A program made the position numbers and the translations under genes. A DNA stretch of 64,000 bases, from the NCBI GenBank assembly GCA_051251595.1, contig JBPOFA010000009.1, positions 127,798-191,797 of the forward strand, in the 5' to 3' direction. This stretch comes from NORP110 sp051251595 (GTDB lineage: Bacteria > Pseudomonadota > Alphaproteobacteria > Rhodobacterales > Rhodobacteraceae). This document shows positions 35,800 to 44,480 of the stretch, piece by piece (positions within the stretch are counted from its first letter, which is position 1; each line of letters starts with the position of its first letter). A model generated the notes under the pieces. It ran no database searches and had not been told where the DNA came from. It saw only the letters and a list, made by a program, of their open reading frames with translations.

Positions 35800-36533
35800 C
35801 CGCGCCCGATAAACGGCATTTTCGTTGCCATGACCGTGATCGTTTGAACATTGGCATCCAACGGCAAACTGGCCATGTGATAGACGGAATCCGCAACATT
35901 TTGCACATCCATCGTCGGTTCTTCTTTCATGGACCAATCGGCTTGCGGAACGCCACCTGACATCCGCGCTGTCATTTCGGTCAGCGCATTGCCGATGTCG
36001 ATTTGTCCGCAGGCGATGTTGTACAAACGTCCGTCCAGGGAAATCGTCTTGGTCAGCCCAGATACGCCATGTTTCGTGGCCGTGTAGGGCACCGACCCCG
36101 GACGCGGCAAGGTGGCAGAGATAGAACCGTTGTTGATGATACGCCCGCCTTGCGGGTCCTGATGGCGCATATGCCGGAACGCTGCGCGGGCACATAGGAA
36201 CATGCCCGTCAGGTTCACATCCACAACCGCCTGCCACAATTCTGGGTCAATTTCGTCGATGGTTTGGGCGGGCGCACTGCGCCCTGCATTGTTGAAAATC
36301 GCGTCAATCCGGCCCGTCTTGGCGGCAAAGCTGTCAAATGCAGCATCCACAGATGCAACATCCGTCACGTCGGCGGGCAAGGCTGTCGCGTTTTCGTATT
36401 GGCTGGCGAACTCTTCCAGCGGTTCTGGCCGTCGTGCAACAAGGCCGACATTCCAGCCCTTTTTCAAAAACGTCTCTGCCGTCGCGCGGCCAATACCTGC
36501 GCTGGCCCCGGTCACGATAATTGATTGTGTCAT
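35796..36533 (-). CDS. Short-chain dehydrogenase/reductase
   Basis: 245 residues. TGASAGIGRATAE is the cofactor motif and NNAGRS the SDR core. The catalytic Ser lies in NNGSISATLPRPGS, and Tyr and Lys are in PYTATKHG (YxxxK). The substrate cannot be deduced. It overlaps the end of the preceding opposite-strand gene by four bases, and its start overlaps the helicase stop by four bases. Confidence 0.92.
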   Translation of the reverse strand: MTQSIIVTGASAGIGRATAETFLKKGWNVGLVARRPEPLEEFASQYENATALPADVTDVASVDAAFDSFAAKTGRIDAIFNNAGRSAPAQTIDEIDPELWQAVVDVNLTGMFLCARAAFRHMRHQDPQGGRIINNGSISATLPRPGSVPYTATKHGVSGLTKTISLDGRLYNIACGQIDIGNALTEMTARMSGGVPQADWSMKEEPTMDVQNVADSVYHMASLPLDANVQTITVMATKMPFIGRG

Positions 36534-38062
36534 GTCGTCTCCTCCTCTGACGTCAACGTAAATTCAGCTGGCGCGGCTTGTAAGTCATCCACCGATAACG
36601 GGCCGGTAGGCCGGGCCAATCTGTTGCGTGTCACCCAAAGCAACCGGTTCTGTGCCCTGGTGATGGCCACATAGGTCAACCGCTTCCACAGCGGGATGCC
36701 CGCCTCCATCCGCCCAGCCCGGCTGGCCGCCCAGATATCAGGGGCAAAGACCTGCACGTCGGGCCACTGGCTGCCCTGGGCCTTGTGGATCGTCACGGCA
36801 GCGCCGTGCAAAAAGGTTGCGCCCATGCGGGCTGCAAATGGAATGAAAGGTTCTTCTTCATCCGGCAATTCAATCTTCACGATCGATGCCGCAGAGACCT
36901 GTGGGTCTTCCGCGCCCAGCACATGAATACGAGAGAACCCCGGCTTGCGTCCGGGCCCCAGATAAACCACCTGAGCCCCCTTGATCAGGCCGCGAGCCTC
37001 TAGATCAATTCGCCGTTTCCGATGTTTCAGCGGCAGCTCAATCCCGTCGCAAATCAGCGGCTCCCCAGGCAAAAGTTCGTCCAGCGGGGCCGCGAAAGAC
37101 GCGCGGAACGCTTGGATCAAACGAACCCGCGTCACGTTGCGCCAGACCAAAACCGGCGAACGCGCCATCAGATCCGATTCAACCCGCTGTGCCATGACAA
37201 CCCGGTCATCCTTTTGGGCGGCGTCTTCGACCATCCGCTCAAACGTGGTGAAATCCAGGGTTTCGTCGGAAAGGGCATGCGCCAAATCCAGAATTGGATT
37301 GTCATTTTGCTGACGGTGAATTCGGTTCAATTCCAGGATTCTGCCCTTGGGCAGCTTTTCAAAAACCATCGCGCCAGATTGGTTGACCGGCGCCAGCTGG
37401 GCCGGGTCGCCCAGCAACAGCAGGGTTGGAAAGATGTCCTTTAGATCATTGAATTGCTTGTCATCCAGCATAGAGCTTTCATCGACGAACCCAATATCCA
37501 GCGGGTCCTCACGGCGTTTCCAACCGGTGATGAAATCTGACCCCCGCAGGCCCGCTGCAGCCAATGCTCCGGGGATGGATTTGTTGGTCTGGAAAAAGGC
37601 AAACGCCCGATCCAACGCAACGTCGGTCAGGCCCTCAATCTCTGGCCGGTCAGCACTTCCGGCCAGCCATTCGGCGACTTTTTCATATTCGGGATCATAG
37701 ACCGGCGTGTAGAGAATGCGGTGAATTGTCGTTGCGGGCACCCCTTGCATCCGCAGAACGCTGGCCGCCTTGTTGGTCGGCGCAAGAATGGCCAGGGTGC
37801 GCTTATCCTTGCGTTTGCGCCCCTCGTAATCACCGGAAATGATGTCGACGCCGCATTCCTGCATCGCCTCATATAGACGCGCCAGCAGCATGGTCTTGCC
37901 CGACCCGGCCTTGCCGATAATCGCAACCACATCGTCCCGCGACTCTGCCGCGGGCGTCAAAATACTTTCTTCCAGATCTATACCAGCGCCGCGCAGAATG
38001 TCCGAAACGCGGTCGTAGGCCTCAGCCTGATCATCAGAGAATTGAAAGACTGGGACGCCCAT
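36530..38062 (-). CDS. RecD-like ATP-dependent DNA helicase
   Basis: 510 residues. Walker A is GKAGSGKTMLLARLYE, motif Ia APTNKAASVLRMQG, Walker B FVDESSMLD, motif III LLLGDPAQLAPVNQSG, and the C-terminal UvrD-like motifs HKAQGSQW and YVAITRAQNRLLW are all readable. It is a 5'-3' superfamily 1 helicase, shorter than RecD2. It is common in roseobacters as a stand-alone gene. It ends on the SDR start, so the two may be cotranscribed. Confidence 0.9.
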   Translation of the reverse strand: MGVPVFQFSDDQAEAYDRVSDILRGAGIDLEESILTPAAESRDDVVAIIGKAGSGKTMLLARLYEAMQECGVDIISGDYEGRKRKDKRTLAILAPTNKAASVLRMQGVPATTIHRILYTPVYDPEYEKVAEWLAGSADRPEIEGLTDVALDRAFAFFQTNKSIPGALAAAGLRGSDFITGWKRREDPLDIGFVDESSMLDDKQFNDLKDIFPTLLLLGDPAQLAPVNQSGAMVFEKLPKGRILELNRIHRQQNDNPILDLAHALSDETLDFTTFERMVEDAAQKDDRVVMAQRVESDLMARSPVLVWRNVTRVRLIQAFRASFAAPLDELLPGEPLICDGIELPLKHRKRRIDLEARGLIKGAQVVYLGPGRKPGFSRIHVLGAEDPQVSAASIVKIELPDEEEPFIPFAARMGATFLHGAAVTIHKAQGSQWPDVQVFAPDIWAASRAGRMEAGIPLWKRLTYVAITRAQNRLLWVTRNRLARPTGPLSVDDLQAAPAEFTLTSEEETT

Positions 38063-38124
38063 GGGAAGACTCTACTACCCGGCGCTGGTGGTGACCAGAA
38101 GGTTTGGGGCCTCAGGTGAAAATT

Positions 38125-38760
38125 CTAGGCGACATTTGCATACCCAACTGCGCGATGCCCAAAAGAGGCGTCGAACCATTTTCGCGACATATCCCGGGTG
38201 ACGCCAGCTTTGCGCAAAACCCCCGACCACGCGTCTGGTTTCATTTCCCACAGACCGACACCGATGCGCTGATCGCCTTCACCATCCGTTCCAATCACGT
38301 CAGGGTCTACACCAAAGATGCGATAGATCCGTTCCATTCTGGGGTCAAATACACCGATGAAATGCGACAGATAGAAATTTTCCATGATTTCGCCAGCCGC
38401 CAGAACCAGCGCGGCAGAAACAACCCTTTCCGCATTCGGGGTAAGGCAAAACCGCGTGCATTCCCAGATCAGCGGGCTTTCAATCCGCACGCCGTCGGTC
38501 AAATGGGAAAAGTGATCCTGAACCATGTTTGGCCCAACCGTTGGCAAAAAGCGCATTGAACCGCCATGGGTTCCGTCGACGTTTTCCCAAATCGCATAAA
38601 GCGGATTCATCGCGTCGTACTCATCACGCTCTTCGCCGGCGGCATCGACCGACACATCCCATTTAAGACGCGTCGAAAACTGATGGGCGCGGTCGCGAAA
38701 CATGGTTCGTTGCAATAGGGGGTATTTGGCAAGGTCCTTGCCATAGATATAGCGTAGCAT
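38125..38760 (-). CDS. luxI: Acyl-homoserine-lactone synthase, LuxI family
   Basis: 211 residues, typical of LuxI. The invariant N-terminal residues are present in RDRAHQFSTRLKWDV (Arg, Phe, Trp), then DEYD, and GSMRFLPTVGPNM, followed by IWECTRFCL (Glu, Arg). It makes N-acyl-homoserine lactones from S-adenosylmethionine and acyl-ACP. The chain length cannot be deduced. It lies downstream of luxR by about 110 bases; a small symmetric element lies between. Confidence 0.95.
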   Translation of the reverse strand: MLRYIYGKDLAKYPLLQRTMFRDRAHQFSTRLKWDVSVDAAGEERDEYDAMNPLYAIWENVDGTHGGSMRFLPTVGPNMVQDHFSHLTDGVRIESPLIWECTRFCLTPNAERVVSAALVLAAGEIMENFYLSHFIGVFDPRMERIYRIFGVDPDVIGTDGEGDQRIGVGLWEMKPDAWSGVLRKAGVTRDMSRKWFDASFGHRAVGYANVA

Positions 38761-38870
38761 TGGGCGGCTCCTGTCCTTCCGAGATGTCGAAAGGTTAACC
38801 AGCCAATGGTTACTGACCTGCTAGCACACCGTGCAAAAATGGTTCACGAAAGGTGAATCTGCCCCGGAGC

Positions 38871-39581
38871 TCACACCACGATTAGCCCCGCTTTCATCGC
38901 CCGCGCAACAGCATGGGTCGTGTTGAGAGCGCCAAGCTTGTGACGCGCGGATTCGATATAGACCCTCAATGTATGTTCAGAAATGTTAAGTTCTACAGCG
39001 GCTTGCGCCCTGCTAAAGCCTTTGGCCAGATATGACATGGCGCTTAATTCTCTGGGCGAAAGCGTCGGGGGCATTGGGCCGACAGCGTCGGCTTCAAACT
39101 CCAAAGCCTTTTTGTTGAATTCATGCGCAATTATAATCAAATCGCGCGCATTTTTGTCGATGAACCTGCCCCACGCGGCATCGTCAGTATTGTCATTCAC
39201 TGTGAACAACGCGAACTGCCCCTGCGGGCCTCGAATCGGGATTGAATAGCCCTGATTGCCGACCCCGTATTCGATCGCATCCATCAAGAAAGCCTTAGCG
39301 GCCTTCGTCGTCCAATCAAGCTGCTTCCATTCAATTGGATGAAAGCTTTGAAAGCACCCAAAGATGACGGGGTCCATCTTTAGGTAGTCCATCTCTAGGT
39401 AGCGGTCGACCCACTCAGAACTGTAGGTCCCTGCCCCAAATCGTTCGCCAACACTGTTGACCCAGTGATATACGACATGTTCGATGCCGTAGTCTTTGCA
39501 TAAAATTTCCGTCGTCGCCTGCAGGTCTTCAAGCGCTTTCGCGTTCTGCAAGCGGTCTATACATTGGCTCAGTGTTCCCAA
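38871..39581 (-). CDS. luxR: LuxR-family autoinducer-dependent regulator, non-ATG start
   Basis: About 236 residues from the TTG used here. The N-terminal autoinducer-binding domain keeps WVDRYLEMDYLKMDPVIF (Tyr, Asp) and a Trp further on (EWKQLDW); the C-terminal HTH is LSPRELSAMSYLAKGFSRAQAAVELNISEHTLRVYIESARHKL. It should bind the acyl-homoserine lactone made by LuxI. No ATG occurs in frame until deep inside the domain. The TTG at 39581 (MGTLSQCIDRLQ) or an earlier TTG at 39626 is used; neither has a well-spaced ribosome-binding site. Its 5' end overlaps the small gene at 39529-39744, so it may be translated by coupling. Confidence 0.85.
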   Translation of the reverse strand: MGTLSQCIDRLQNAKALEDLQATTEILCKDYGIEHVVYHWVNSVGERFGAGTYSSEWVDRYLEMDYLKMDPVIFGCFQSFHPIEWKQLDWTTKAAKAFLMDAIEYGVGNQGYSIPIRGPQGQFALFTVNDNTDDAAWGRFIDKNARDLIIIAHEFNKKALEFEADAVGPMPPTLSPRELSAMSYLAKGFSRAQAAVELNISEHTLRVYIESARHKLGALNTTHAVARAMKAGLIVV

Positions 39582-39744
39582 CTTCCCAATTCGCCATTTC
39601 TGGCGCCCTATCCTTCTCTGACGCAATTTCAGTTGCGGCGATCAGCGTTGCATCCCCAAGCTGACCTGCGAGTTCGGATAACCCATTCGTTTCGGCATAG
39701 GTTTTCAGATCCGCAATTACGTCAATTATCCAGTCATTTGCCAT
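39529..39744 (-). CDS. Small conserved-type protein overlapping luxR
   Basis: 71 residues, 216 bases including stop. It starts with ATG and the sequence MANDWIIDVIADLKTYAETNGL, with helical, amphipathic character, then SELAGQLGDATLIAATEIAS. Its stop lies 53 bases inside the luxR reading frame (from 39581). The first half reads like a real helix-rich protein, and I recall similar small frames ahead of luxR in other Rhodobacteraceae, which I could not check. It may be a partner of LuxR or only serve to couple translation. No function is assigned. Confidence 0.6.
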   Translation of the reverse strand: MANDWIIDVIADLKTYAETNGLSELAGQLGDATLIAATEIASEKDRAPEMANWEVGNTEPMYRPLAERESA

Positions 39745-39830
39745 CTTTTATTCTCTTTAAGATTGGTTAACAGAAGGTAAGCACAACTTTAACATGTATT
39801 TTTGTTTTTTTTGAATTCGCAGATTTGTAT

Positions 39831-39847
39831 TCCCCAAAAACGGGGGA
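39831..39847. promoter_or_regulatory. Candidate operator: 5-bp inverted repeat with 7-base spacer
   Basis: TCCCC (39831-39835) and GGGGA (39843-39847) form a symmetric element inside the AT-rich 228-base region between the quorum-sensing genes and the acyltransferase, 87 bases upstream of the small gene. It is the only obvious dyad there and could be a LuxR box, though 5-bp arms are short. No other feature is seen in 39745-39972. Confidence 0.3.
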
Positions 39848-39972
39848 TTCCGTGCATATAAAGCATTGAATTTAATAGTTTTTGAAATAGACGCCTAAAA
39901 ATCCGTCATTTCTGTGCAAAAAATTTTTCGCATTTTGCGATTGGCAGCGGACAGATCAGCCCCAACCCCGAA

Positions 39973-41361
39973 TCACTCTTGACCGGATTCGCTGGTTTTT
40001 AAGAGTTGGCCAATGGCCTCTGCATAATAGGTCAACAGATGCACCTGATCTTCCACGACGCTTATGCCATTTTCAGATTCACGAAGAACCTGACGCATCA
40101 ACAAATGGTTGATTGCCCCCTCGGTCTCTTTTTCGGCGGCTTCACCAGAAAAAGTAACGCAAGAGCCCTGACGTCTTAGAACTTCACTTAAATCCAAAAC
40201 CTCTTGCACCAGGTCCTGACGGGACAAGGGTGCATCCCTGGTCAGCACGCAATGTGAGACCATCGGCACCGGCAAGGCCGGCACCGCCGTCTTAATCCGG
40301 GTCATCAAGGCGCGCCCGATCGCCTTTGTCTGGTCGCCGGTTTTCCCGTCGACAAAGGCTGCAAGCGACAACGGCTCTCCGAAACCGACTGCGGCATTTC
40401 CGAATTGAACAAACCGGCCCGTGGCCCGCTGGTATAGATGCTTGACCACATAGCGAAAGGCGTCGCGCCACCTGAACTTGAACTTTCGCACCTTGCCTTT
40501 GCTGGTCGATAAAAGCACGCGATCCTCGATCACCCGGTCATAGTTCAGCGCCACAGGCACGAACACAACGTCACGCCCAAAGTCCGGGTCAAAATCATTC
40601 ACGATATAACTAAGCAAACCCAACTTGGGCTCTCCCACCCGGCCCGTGAGGCTTAACGCGCCCTCTGGAAAAACCGCCTGCGCAACCCCGGCCCGCGTTG
40701 CCATCTGGACGTAGCGGGACAGCACACGACGGTATAAAGGGTTGTGGGATCTGCGACGGATGAAATAGGCGCCCATGGCGCGGATCAAACGGGACAGCGG
40801 CCAGACATGGGCCCATTCCCCCACAGCGTAAGACAAGGCAGAGCGTTCCGCCGCCAGATAGGTCACCAGAACGTAATCCATGTTCGACCGGTGGTTCATG
40901 ACAAAGACCACGGTCGCATCTGACGCGATGGCTTCGCTGACCGCAGGTTCCATCTTGCCCAGATGGACACGGTAAAAGGCACGGCTAAAGATTTTGGCCG
41001 CCCGGATGGCGAACCCGAAATAGGCTGTCGCACTAAAAGACGGCACAATTTCGCGCGCGTAGCGGCGGGCCTTTTGAAAGGAAACGTCCTCTCGCACGCC
41101 AGTCTCCGCCGCATCGGCAGCCACAGCTTCAACCACGGCAGGATCGTAAATCAACCGTTGGATCATGTCCTGGCGGCGCAATAGCTTGAACGGTTCAATG
41201 GGCCGCTCTAACCGCTCATTCAACTGGGCAACGACCCGCTCCATCCGGCGGCGAAAGAACCAGCGAACGGACGGCAACAAAAAATGCGACAGCGCCGTGA
41301 CGGCCGCAAATGCCAGGATCAGGATCAACAGCCAAAGCGGCAGTTCAACGGTGCTAAACAT
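39973..41361 (-). CDS. PlsC/PlsB-like glycerophosphate acyltransferase
   Basis: 462 residues. An N-terminal membrane helix (about 10-30) anchors the protein. The HX4D box is NHRSNMDYVLV, and the later acyltransferase motif is FPEGALSLTGR. The family transfers acyl groups to glycerol-3-phosphate or its 1-acyl derivative, at the membrane. It is longer than the usual PlsC (about 240 residues), and its C-terminal part (about 330-462) is not recognised. Its exact acceptor is unknown. Confidence 0.85.
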   Translation of the reverse strand: MFSTVELPLWLLILILAFAAVTALSHFLLPSVRWFFRRRMERVVAQLNERLERPIEPFKLLRRQDMIQRLIYDPAVVEAVAADAAETGVREDVSFQKARRYAREIVPSFSATAYFGFAIRAAKIFSRAFYRVHLGKMEPAVSEAIASDATVVFVMNHRSNMDYVLVTYLAAERSALSYAVGEWAHVWPLSRLIRAMGAYFIRRRSHNPLYRRVLSRYVQMATRAGVAQAVFPEGALSLTGRVGEPKLGLLSYIVNDFDPDFGRDVVFVPVALNYDRVIEDRVLLSTSKGKVRKFKFRWRDAFRYVVKHLYQRATGRFVQFGNAAVGFGEPLSLAAFVDGKTGDQTKAIGRALMTRIKTAVPALPVPMVSHCVLTRDAPLSRQDLVQEVLDLSEVLRRQGSCVTFSGEAAEKETEGAINHLLMRQVLRESENGISVVEDQVHLLTYYAEAIGQLLKTSESGQE

Positions 41362-41630
41362 CGGCAGACAGTGACAGAAATTGCGGCAAGCGTAAATCCA
41401 AAGCTAACGTCAACGAACGCCGTTAATCTAGGCTGATTCGATGAAATTCCAAGCGGCGCTGACCGGAGTCTGGCAAAGAAATTGGGCCTTTGCCCACGTC
41501 GCCCCTGCGGGCGCCGATCAAGGGCACATGTTGAAAAGAAAGCCCTGACAGAACCGGCGGTCCCGGTTAGGTTTCGTGTGTGACCTCAACCCGATCTCTT
41601 GCGTCACCAGTTACAGCATGAGGACTCGCA

Positions 41631-42617
41631 ATGACCCAAATGATGAAGGCAGCAACCTACCAGACCTATGGCGGTCCCGACGTGGTTCAGGTGACGGACG
41701 TCGCCAAACCAACACCAAAGCCGGATCAGGTTTTGATCCGCGTCCATGCCACCACCGTATCCACCGCAGATTGGCGGGCCCGCAGCCTTGCCATGCCCGC
41801 CGGGTTTGCGCTTTTTGGGCGCCCCGCCTTCGGGCTGTTCGGTCCGCGCCAAAAGATCCTGGGGTCAGATTTTGCAGGCGTGGTCGAGGCCGTTGGCGCA
41901 CAGGTAACCACGTTCAAACCGGGCGATGAGGTCTTTGGCTCTACCGGTATGAAGCTTGGCGCACATGCGGAATACCTGGCCGTAAAGGCGAACGGGCTGA
42001 TCGCCCCGAAGCCCACGAACCTGACCTTTGACCAAGCCGCGGCGATCCCCTTTGGCGGAATGACCGCGCTCGATTTCCTGAAATACAAGGCCAATCTGGC
42101 ATCAGGGGAACAGGTGTTGATCCTCAGCGCCTCTGGCGGGGTCGGGTCAACGGCCGTTCAAGTTGCCAAATATTTCGGCGCGCAGGTGACCGGTATAACC
42201 GGCACGGCGAATGTGGAACGGGTGCGTGCTTTGGGGGCGGACCGGGTCCTTGACTATAAACAGCAAAATTTTCTGCAGGGCACCGATCGCTATGACATCA
42301 TTTTGGATACAACGGGCACAATTGCCTATCGCGATGTCGCGCATCTGTTGAACCCAAACGGCCGTGTCCTGTTGTTGTTGGCCTCGCTCTGGCAAAATCT
42401 GGGGTTTGGGCGCCCGCCCAAGGGCAGCGGCCACACAGCCATCGCAGGCATCGCCAAGGAACGCCCCGAAGACGTGGCGACCCTTGGGGCAATGGCATCA
42501 GAAGGCAGGCTGACCCCTTTGATCGACAGCACCTATGATTTTGCCGACATTGCCAAAGCCCATGCGCGCGTGGAAACTGGCCACAAGGCCGGGAGTGTTG
42601 TAGTCTCGCTTCTCTAA
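41631..42617 (+). CDS. MDR-family NAD(P)-dependent oxidoreductase (quinone-oxidoreductase-like)
   Basis: 328 residues. An N-terminal GroES-like fold is followed by the Rossmann motif SASGGVGSTAVQVAKYFGA. The catalytic zinc-binding cysteines of alcohol dehydrogenases are absent, which favours the zinc-free quinone-reductase (zeta-crystallin) subfamily. The substrate is unknown. The region 41362-41630 upstream has only a small GC hairpin near 41500. Confidence 0.88.
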   Translation: MTQMMKAATYQTYGGPDVVQVTDVAKPTPKPDQVLIRVHATTVSTADWRARSLAMPAGFALFGRPAFGLFGPRQKILGSDFAGVVEAVGAQVTTFKPGDEVFGSTGMKLGAHAEYLAVKANGLIAPKPTNLTFDQAAAIPFGGMTALDFLKYKANLASGEQVLILSASGGVGSTAVQVAKYFGAQVTGITGTANVERVRALGADRVLDYKQQNFLQGTDRYDIILDTTGTIAYRDVAHLLNPNGRVLLLLASLWQNLGFGRPPKGSGHTAIAGIAKERPEDVATLGAMASEGRLTPLIDSTYDFADIAKAHARVETGHKAGSVVVSLL

Positions 42618-42643
42618 AACGCTCTTTAACGAAAGGCACTCTC

Positions 42644-43348
42644 ATGACCGTCCATATCGGCGCAAAGCCCGGCGACATCGCCCAAACCGTTCTGTTGCCC
42701 GGCGATCCCTATCGCGCCAAATGGGCCGCCGAGACCTTTCTGGAAAACGTGCGTCTGGTGAATGAAGTGCGCGGGATGCTGGGGTTTACGGGCCAGTATA
42801 AGGGCAATGACGTCACCATTCAGGGCTCTGGCATGGGGATGCCTTCGCTTTCGATCTATGTGAATGAATTGATCAAAGACTATGACGCGCAGACCCTGAT
42901 CCGCATCGGGTCCTGTGGCGGCATGCAGGACAAGGTCAAACTGCGCGATGTTATCCTGGCCACCACGGCCACATCCGTATCCACCCCGTCGCGCGGCATC
43001 ATGCGCGAGCTGAACTACGCGCCGACCGCCGATTTCGACCTGCTGCACAAAGCCTATCATGCCGCCGAAAGCAAAGATGCTGGTATCCATGTGGGCGGCA
43101 TTTATTCCTCTGACACGTTCTATGACGAACGCCCCGACCTGACAGGCGAAATGATCCGGCACGGGATTTTGGGCGTCGAAATGGAAGCAGCAGAGCTTTA
43201 CACACTCGCCGCCCGCTATGGGCGACGCGCCCTTGCCGTTTTGACCGTCAGCGACCACCTGATCACCGGCGAGGCCCTGCCAAGCGAGGAACGCGAACGC
43301 AGCTTTGGCGAAATGGTCGAAATCGCGCTGGACGCGGCTTTTGCCTGA
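42644..43348 (+). CDS. deoD: Purine-nucleoside phosphorylase, hexameric DeoD type
   Basis: 234 residues. The DeoD signatures are HIGAKPGDIAQTVLLPGDPYRAKW at the start, RIGSCGGMQ in the phosphate site, and GVEMEAAELYTLAARYGRRALAVLTVSDH near the end. It converts purine nucleosides and phosphate to base and ribose-1-phosphate. It follows the MDR gene by 26 bases and may be read with it. Confidence 0.96.
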   Translation: MTVHIGAKPGDIAQTVLLPGDPYRAKWAAETFLENVRLVNEVRGMLGFTGQYKGNDVTIQGSGMGMPSLSIYVNELIKDYDAQTLIRIGSCGGMQDKVKLRDVILATTATSVSTPSRGIMRELNYAPTADFDLLHKAYHAAESKDAGIHVGGIYSSDTFYDERPDLTGEMIRHGILGVEMEAAELYTLAARYGRRALAVLTVSDHLITGEALPSEERERSFGEMVEIALDAAFA

Positions 43349-43366
43349 GACAGGCGAAACGCAATG

Positions 43367-43392
43367 GGCGATGCGCAGGCTTACGCATCGCC
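43367..43392. terminator. Bidirectional terminator between deoD and the EF-hand gene
   Basis: GGCGATGCG (43367-43375) and CGCATCGCC (43384-43392) are perfect arms with an 8-base loop, sitting between two convergent stops. The plus strand then has TGCCCTTTGC, and there is no long T-run. Confidence 0.55.
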
Positions 43393-43403
43393 TGCCCTTT
43401 GCA

Positions 43404-43886
43404 TTACGCCCCGGTAAGCGCGGCGCGGTAGGCAAGGTTGACGATGTAGCCCTGTAGGAATTCATCCTCGGTCAGGGCCGCATCGCCATTGGCATCGGCA
43501 CGATGGAAATCCAATTCGACCGATTTCGAGTATTCTTCGTGGCTGATTTCTTTATCGCCATTCCAATCCCAATACGAAAACACGATCCTTTTCGCCGTAT
43601 TGAAGGCCGGCAATTTGCCATCTTCCTCGGCGATGTAGTCAAACCCAAGATCCCAGGATGAAAATTCTTCGAAGGAAATCGAGCCATCATCATTCGCATC
43701 CATCGAGACAAAGATATCGTCACCGATCTGCGAGAACCCCTTAAGGTCAACGGCACCGTCCGCATTGGTTTCGATTGAACCAAAAATCTGTTGGGCCAGC
43801 TCTTTGCCCGGTGTTGTTTCTGCAAAAGCAACGATCGGTGAAACGGCCAAAGCCAAACCTGTTGCGGCACCAAAAATCTGTTTCAT
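43404..43886 (-). CDS. Secreted EF-hand calcium-binding protein
   Basis: 160 residues with a signal peptide (about 1-22, ending AFA). Canonical loops are DANDDGSISFEEF, DWNGDKEISHEEY and DANGDAALTEDEF, preceded by a degenerate one (ETNADGAVDLKGF). Such periplasmic EF-hand proteins bind calcium; the target is unknown. It is transcribed away from the MarR gene, and two perfect 12-bp palindromes stand in the shared promoter region, so MarR may control it. Confidence 0.88.
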   Translation of the reverse strand: MKQIFGAATGLALAVSPIVAFAETTPGKELAQQIFGSIETNADGAVDLKGFSQIGDDIFVSMDANDDGSISFEEFSSWDLGFDYIAEEDGKLPAFNTAKRIVFSYWDWNGDKEISHEEYSKSVELDFHRADANGDAALTEDEFLQGYIVNLAYRAALTGA

Positions 43887-43920
43887 GTTTTTTCCTTTCC
43901 ATACGCACAGCCATATTTAC

Positions 43921-43954
43921 ATAGCGCGCTATATATTATTGCATAGCATGCTAT
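43921..43954. promoter_or_regulatory. Two 12-bp palindromes between EF-hand gene and marR (candidate MarR operator)
   Basis: ATAGCGCGCTAT (43921-43932) and ATAGCATGCTAT (43943-43954) are both perfect palindromes. They share ATAGC/GCTAT arms, and their centres are 22 bases apart, about two turns. They lie in an AT-rich region of 87 bases between the divergent genes. This is the expected layout for cooperative binding by the adjacent MarR dimer. Confidence 0.65.
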
Positions 43955-43973
43955 CAATAGTAAAAATGAAAGA

Positions 43974-44405
43974 ATGAAATTTGATCGTATGAGCTCTGCC
44001 GGGTATTTCGCCAATCTCTTGTCACGACAGCTATCCGCTGAACTGCACAAGCGTCTGGCCCCGCTTGGCTTGGCCCCGGGGCAATTCGGGCCTTTGGTCG
44101 TTCTGTGGGAACGCGACGGGATCACCCAAAAGGAAATTCTGAAAAAATTCTCGGTGGAACAGGCAACGCTGGCCAATACGCTGACGCGCATGGAACGGGA
44201 TGGGCTGATTGTTCGAAAAGATCACCCTGCCGATTCAAGGGCGCGGACAATCCATCTGACCGACAAGGCACATCAGATCAAAGACGCCGCCTTTGCCGCC
44301 GCCAAAGAAACAAATGATTTGGCGATGACATGCCTGTCCGACCAGGAACAAATACAGTTCCTGGCCCTCCTGCAACGGGTCACGGATTCGCTGAATCAAG
44401 GCTAG
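43974..44405 (+). CDS. MarR-family transcriptional regulator
   Basis: 143 residues. The winged helix-turn-helix reads EILKKFSVEQATLANTLTRMERDGLIVRKDHPADSRARTIHLTDK, the MarR family signature with the wing DSRAR. It probably represses its own gene and the divergent EF-hand gene through the two palindromes upstream; the inducer is unknown. Confidence 0.93.
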   Translation: MKFDRMSSAGYFANLLSRQLSAELHKRLAPLGLAPGQFGPLVVLWERDGITQKEILKKFSVEQATLANTLTRMERDGLIVRKDHPADSRARTIHLTDKAHQIKDAAFAAAKETNDLAMTCLSDQEQIQFLALLQRVTDSLNQG

Positions 44406-44480
44406 GACGAGCCAACCGTCACCCAACAGTTTGTCACGTCAGATTGACGCTAAATGGCCTAGCACCGGGAATGGACGCCC

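Noticed and set aside
39529..39744. Treating the small frame as a shadow of luxR
   Set aside because: Its N-terminus extends beyond luxR, it has an ATG with a plausible ribosome-binding stretch, and a protein-like helix; kept as a tentative gene instead.
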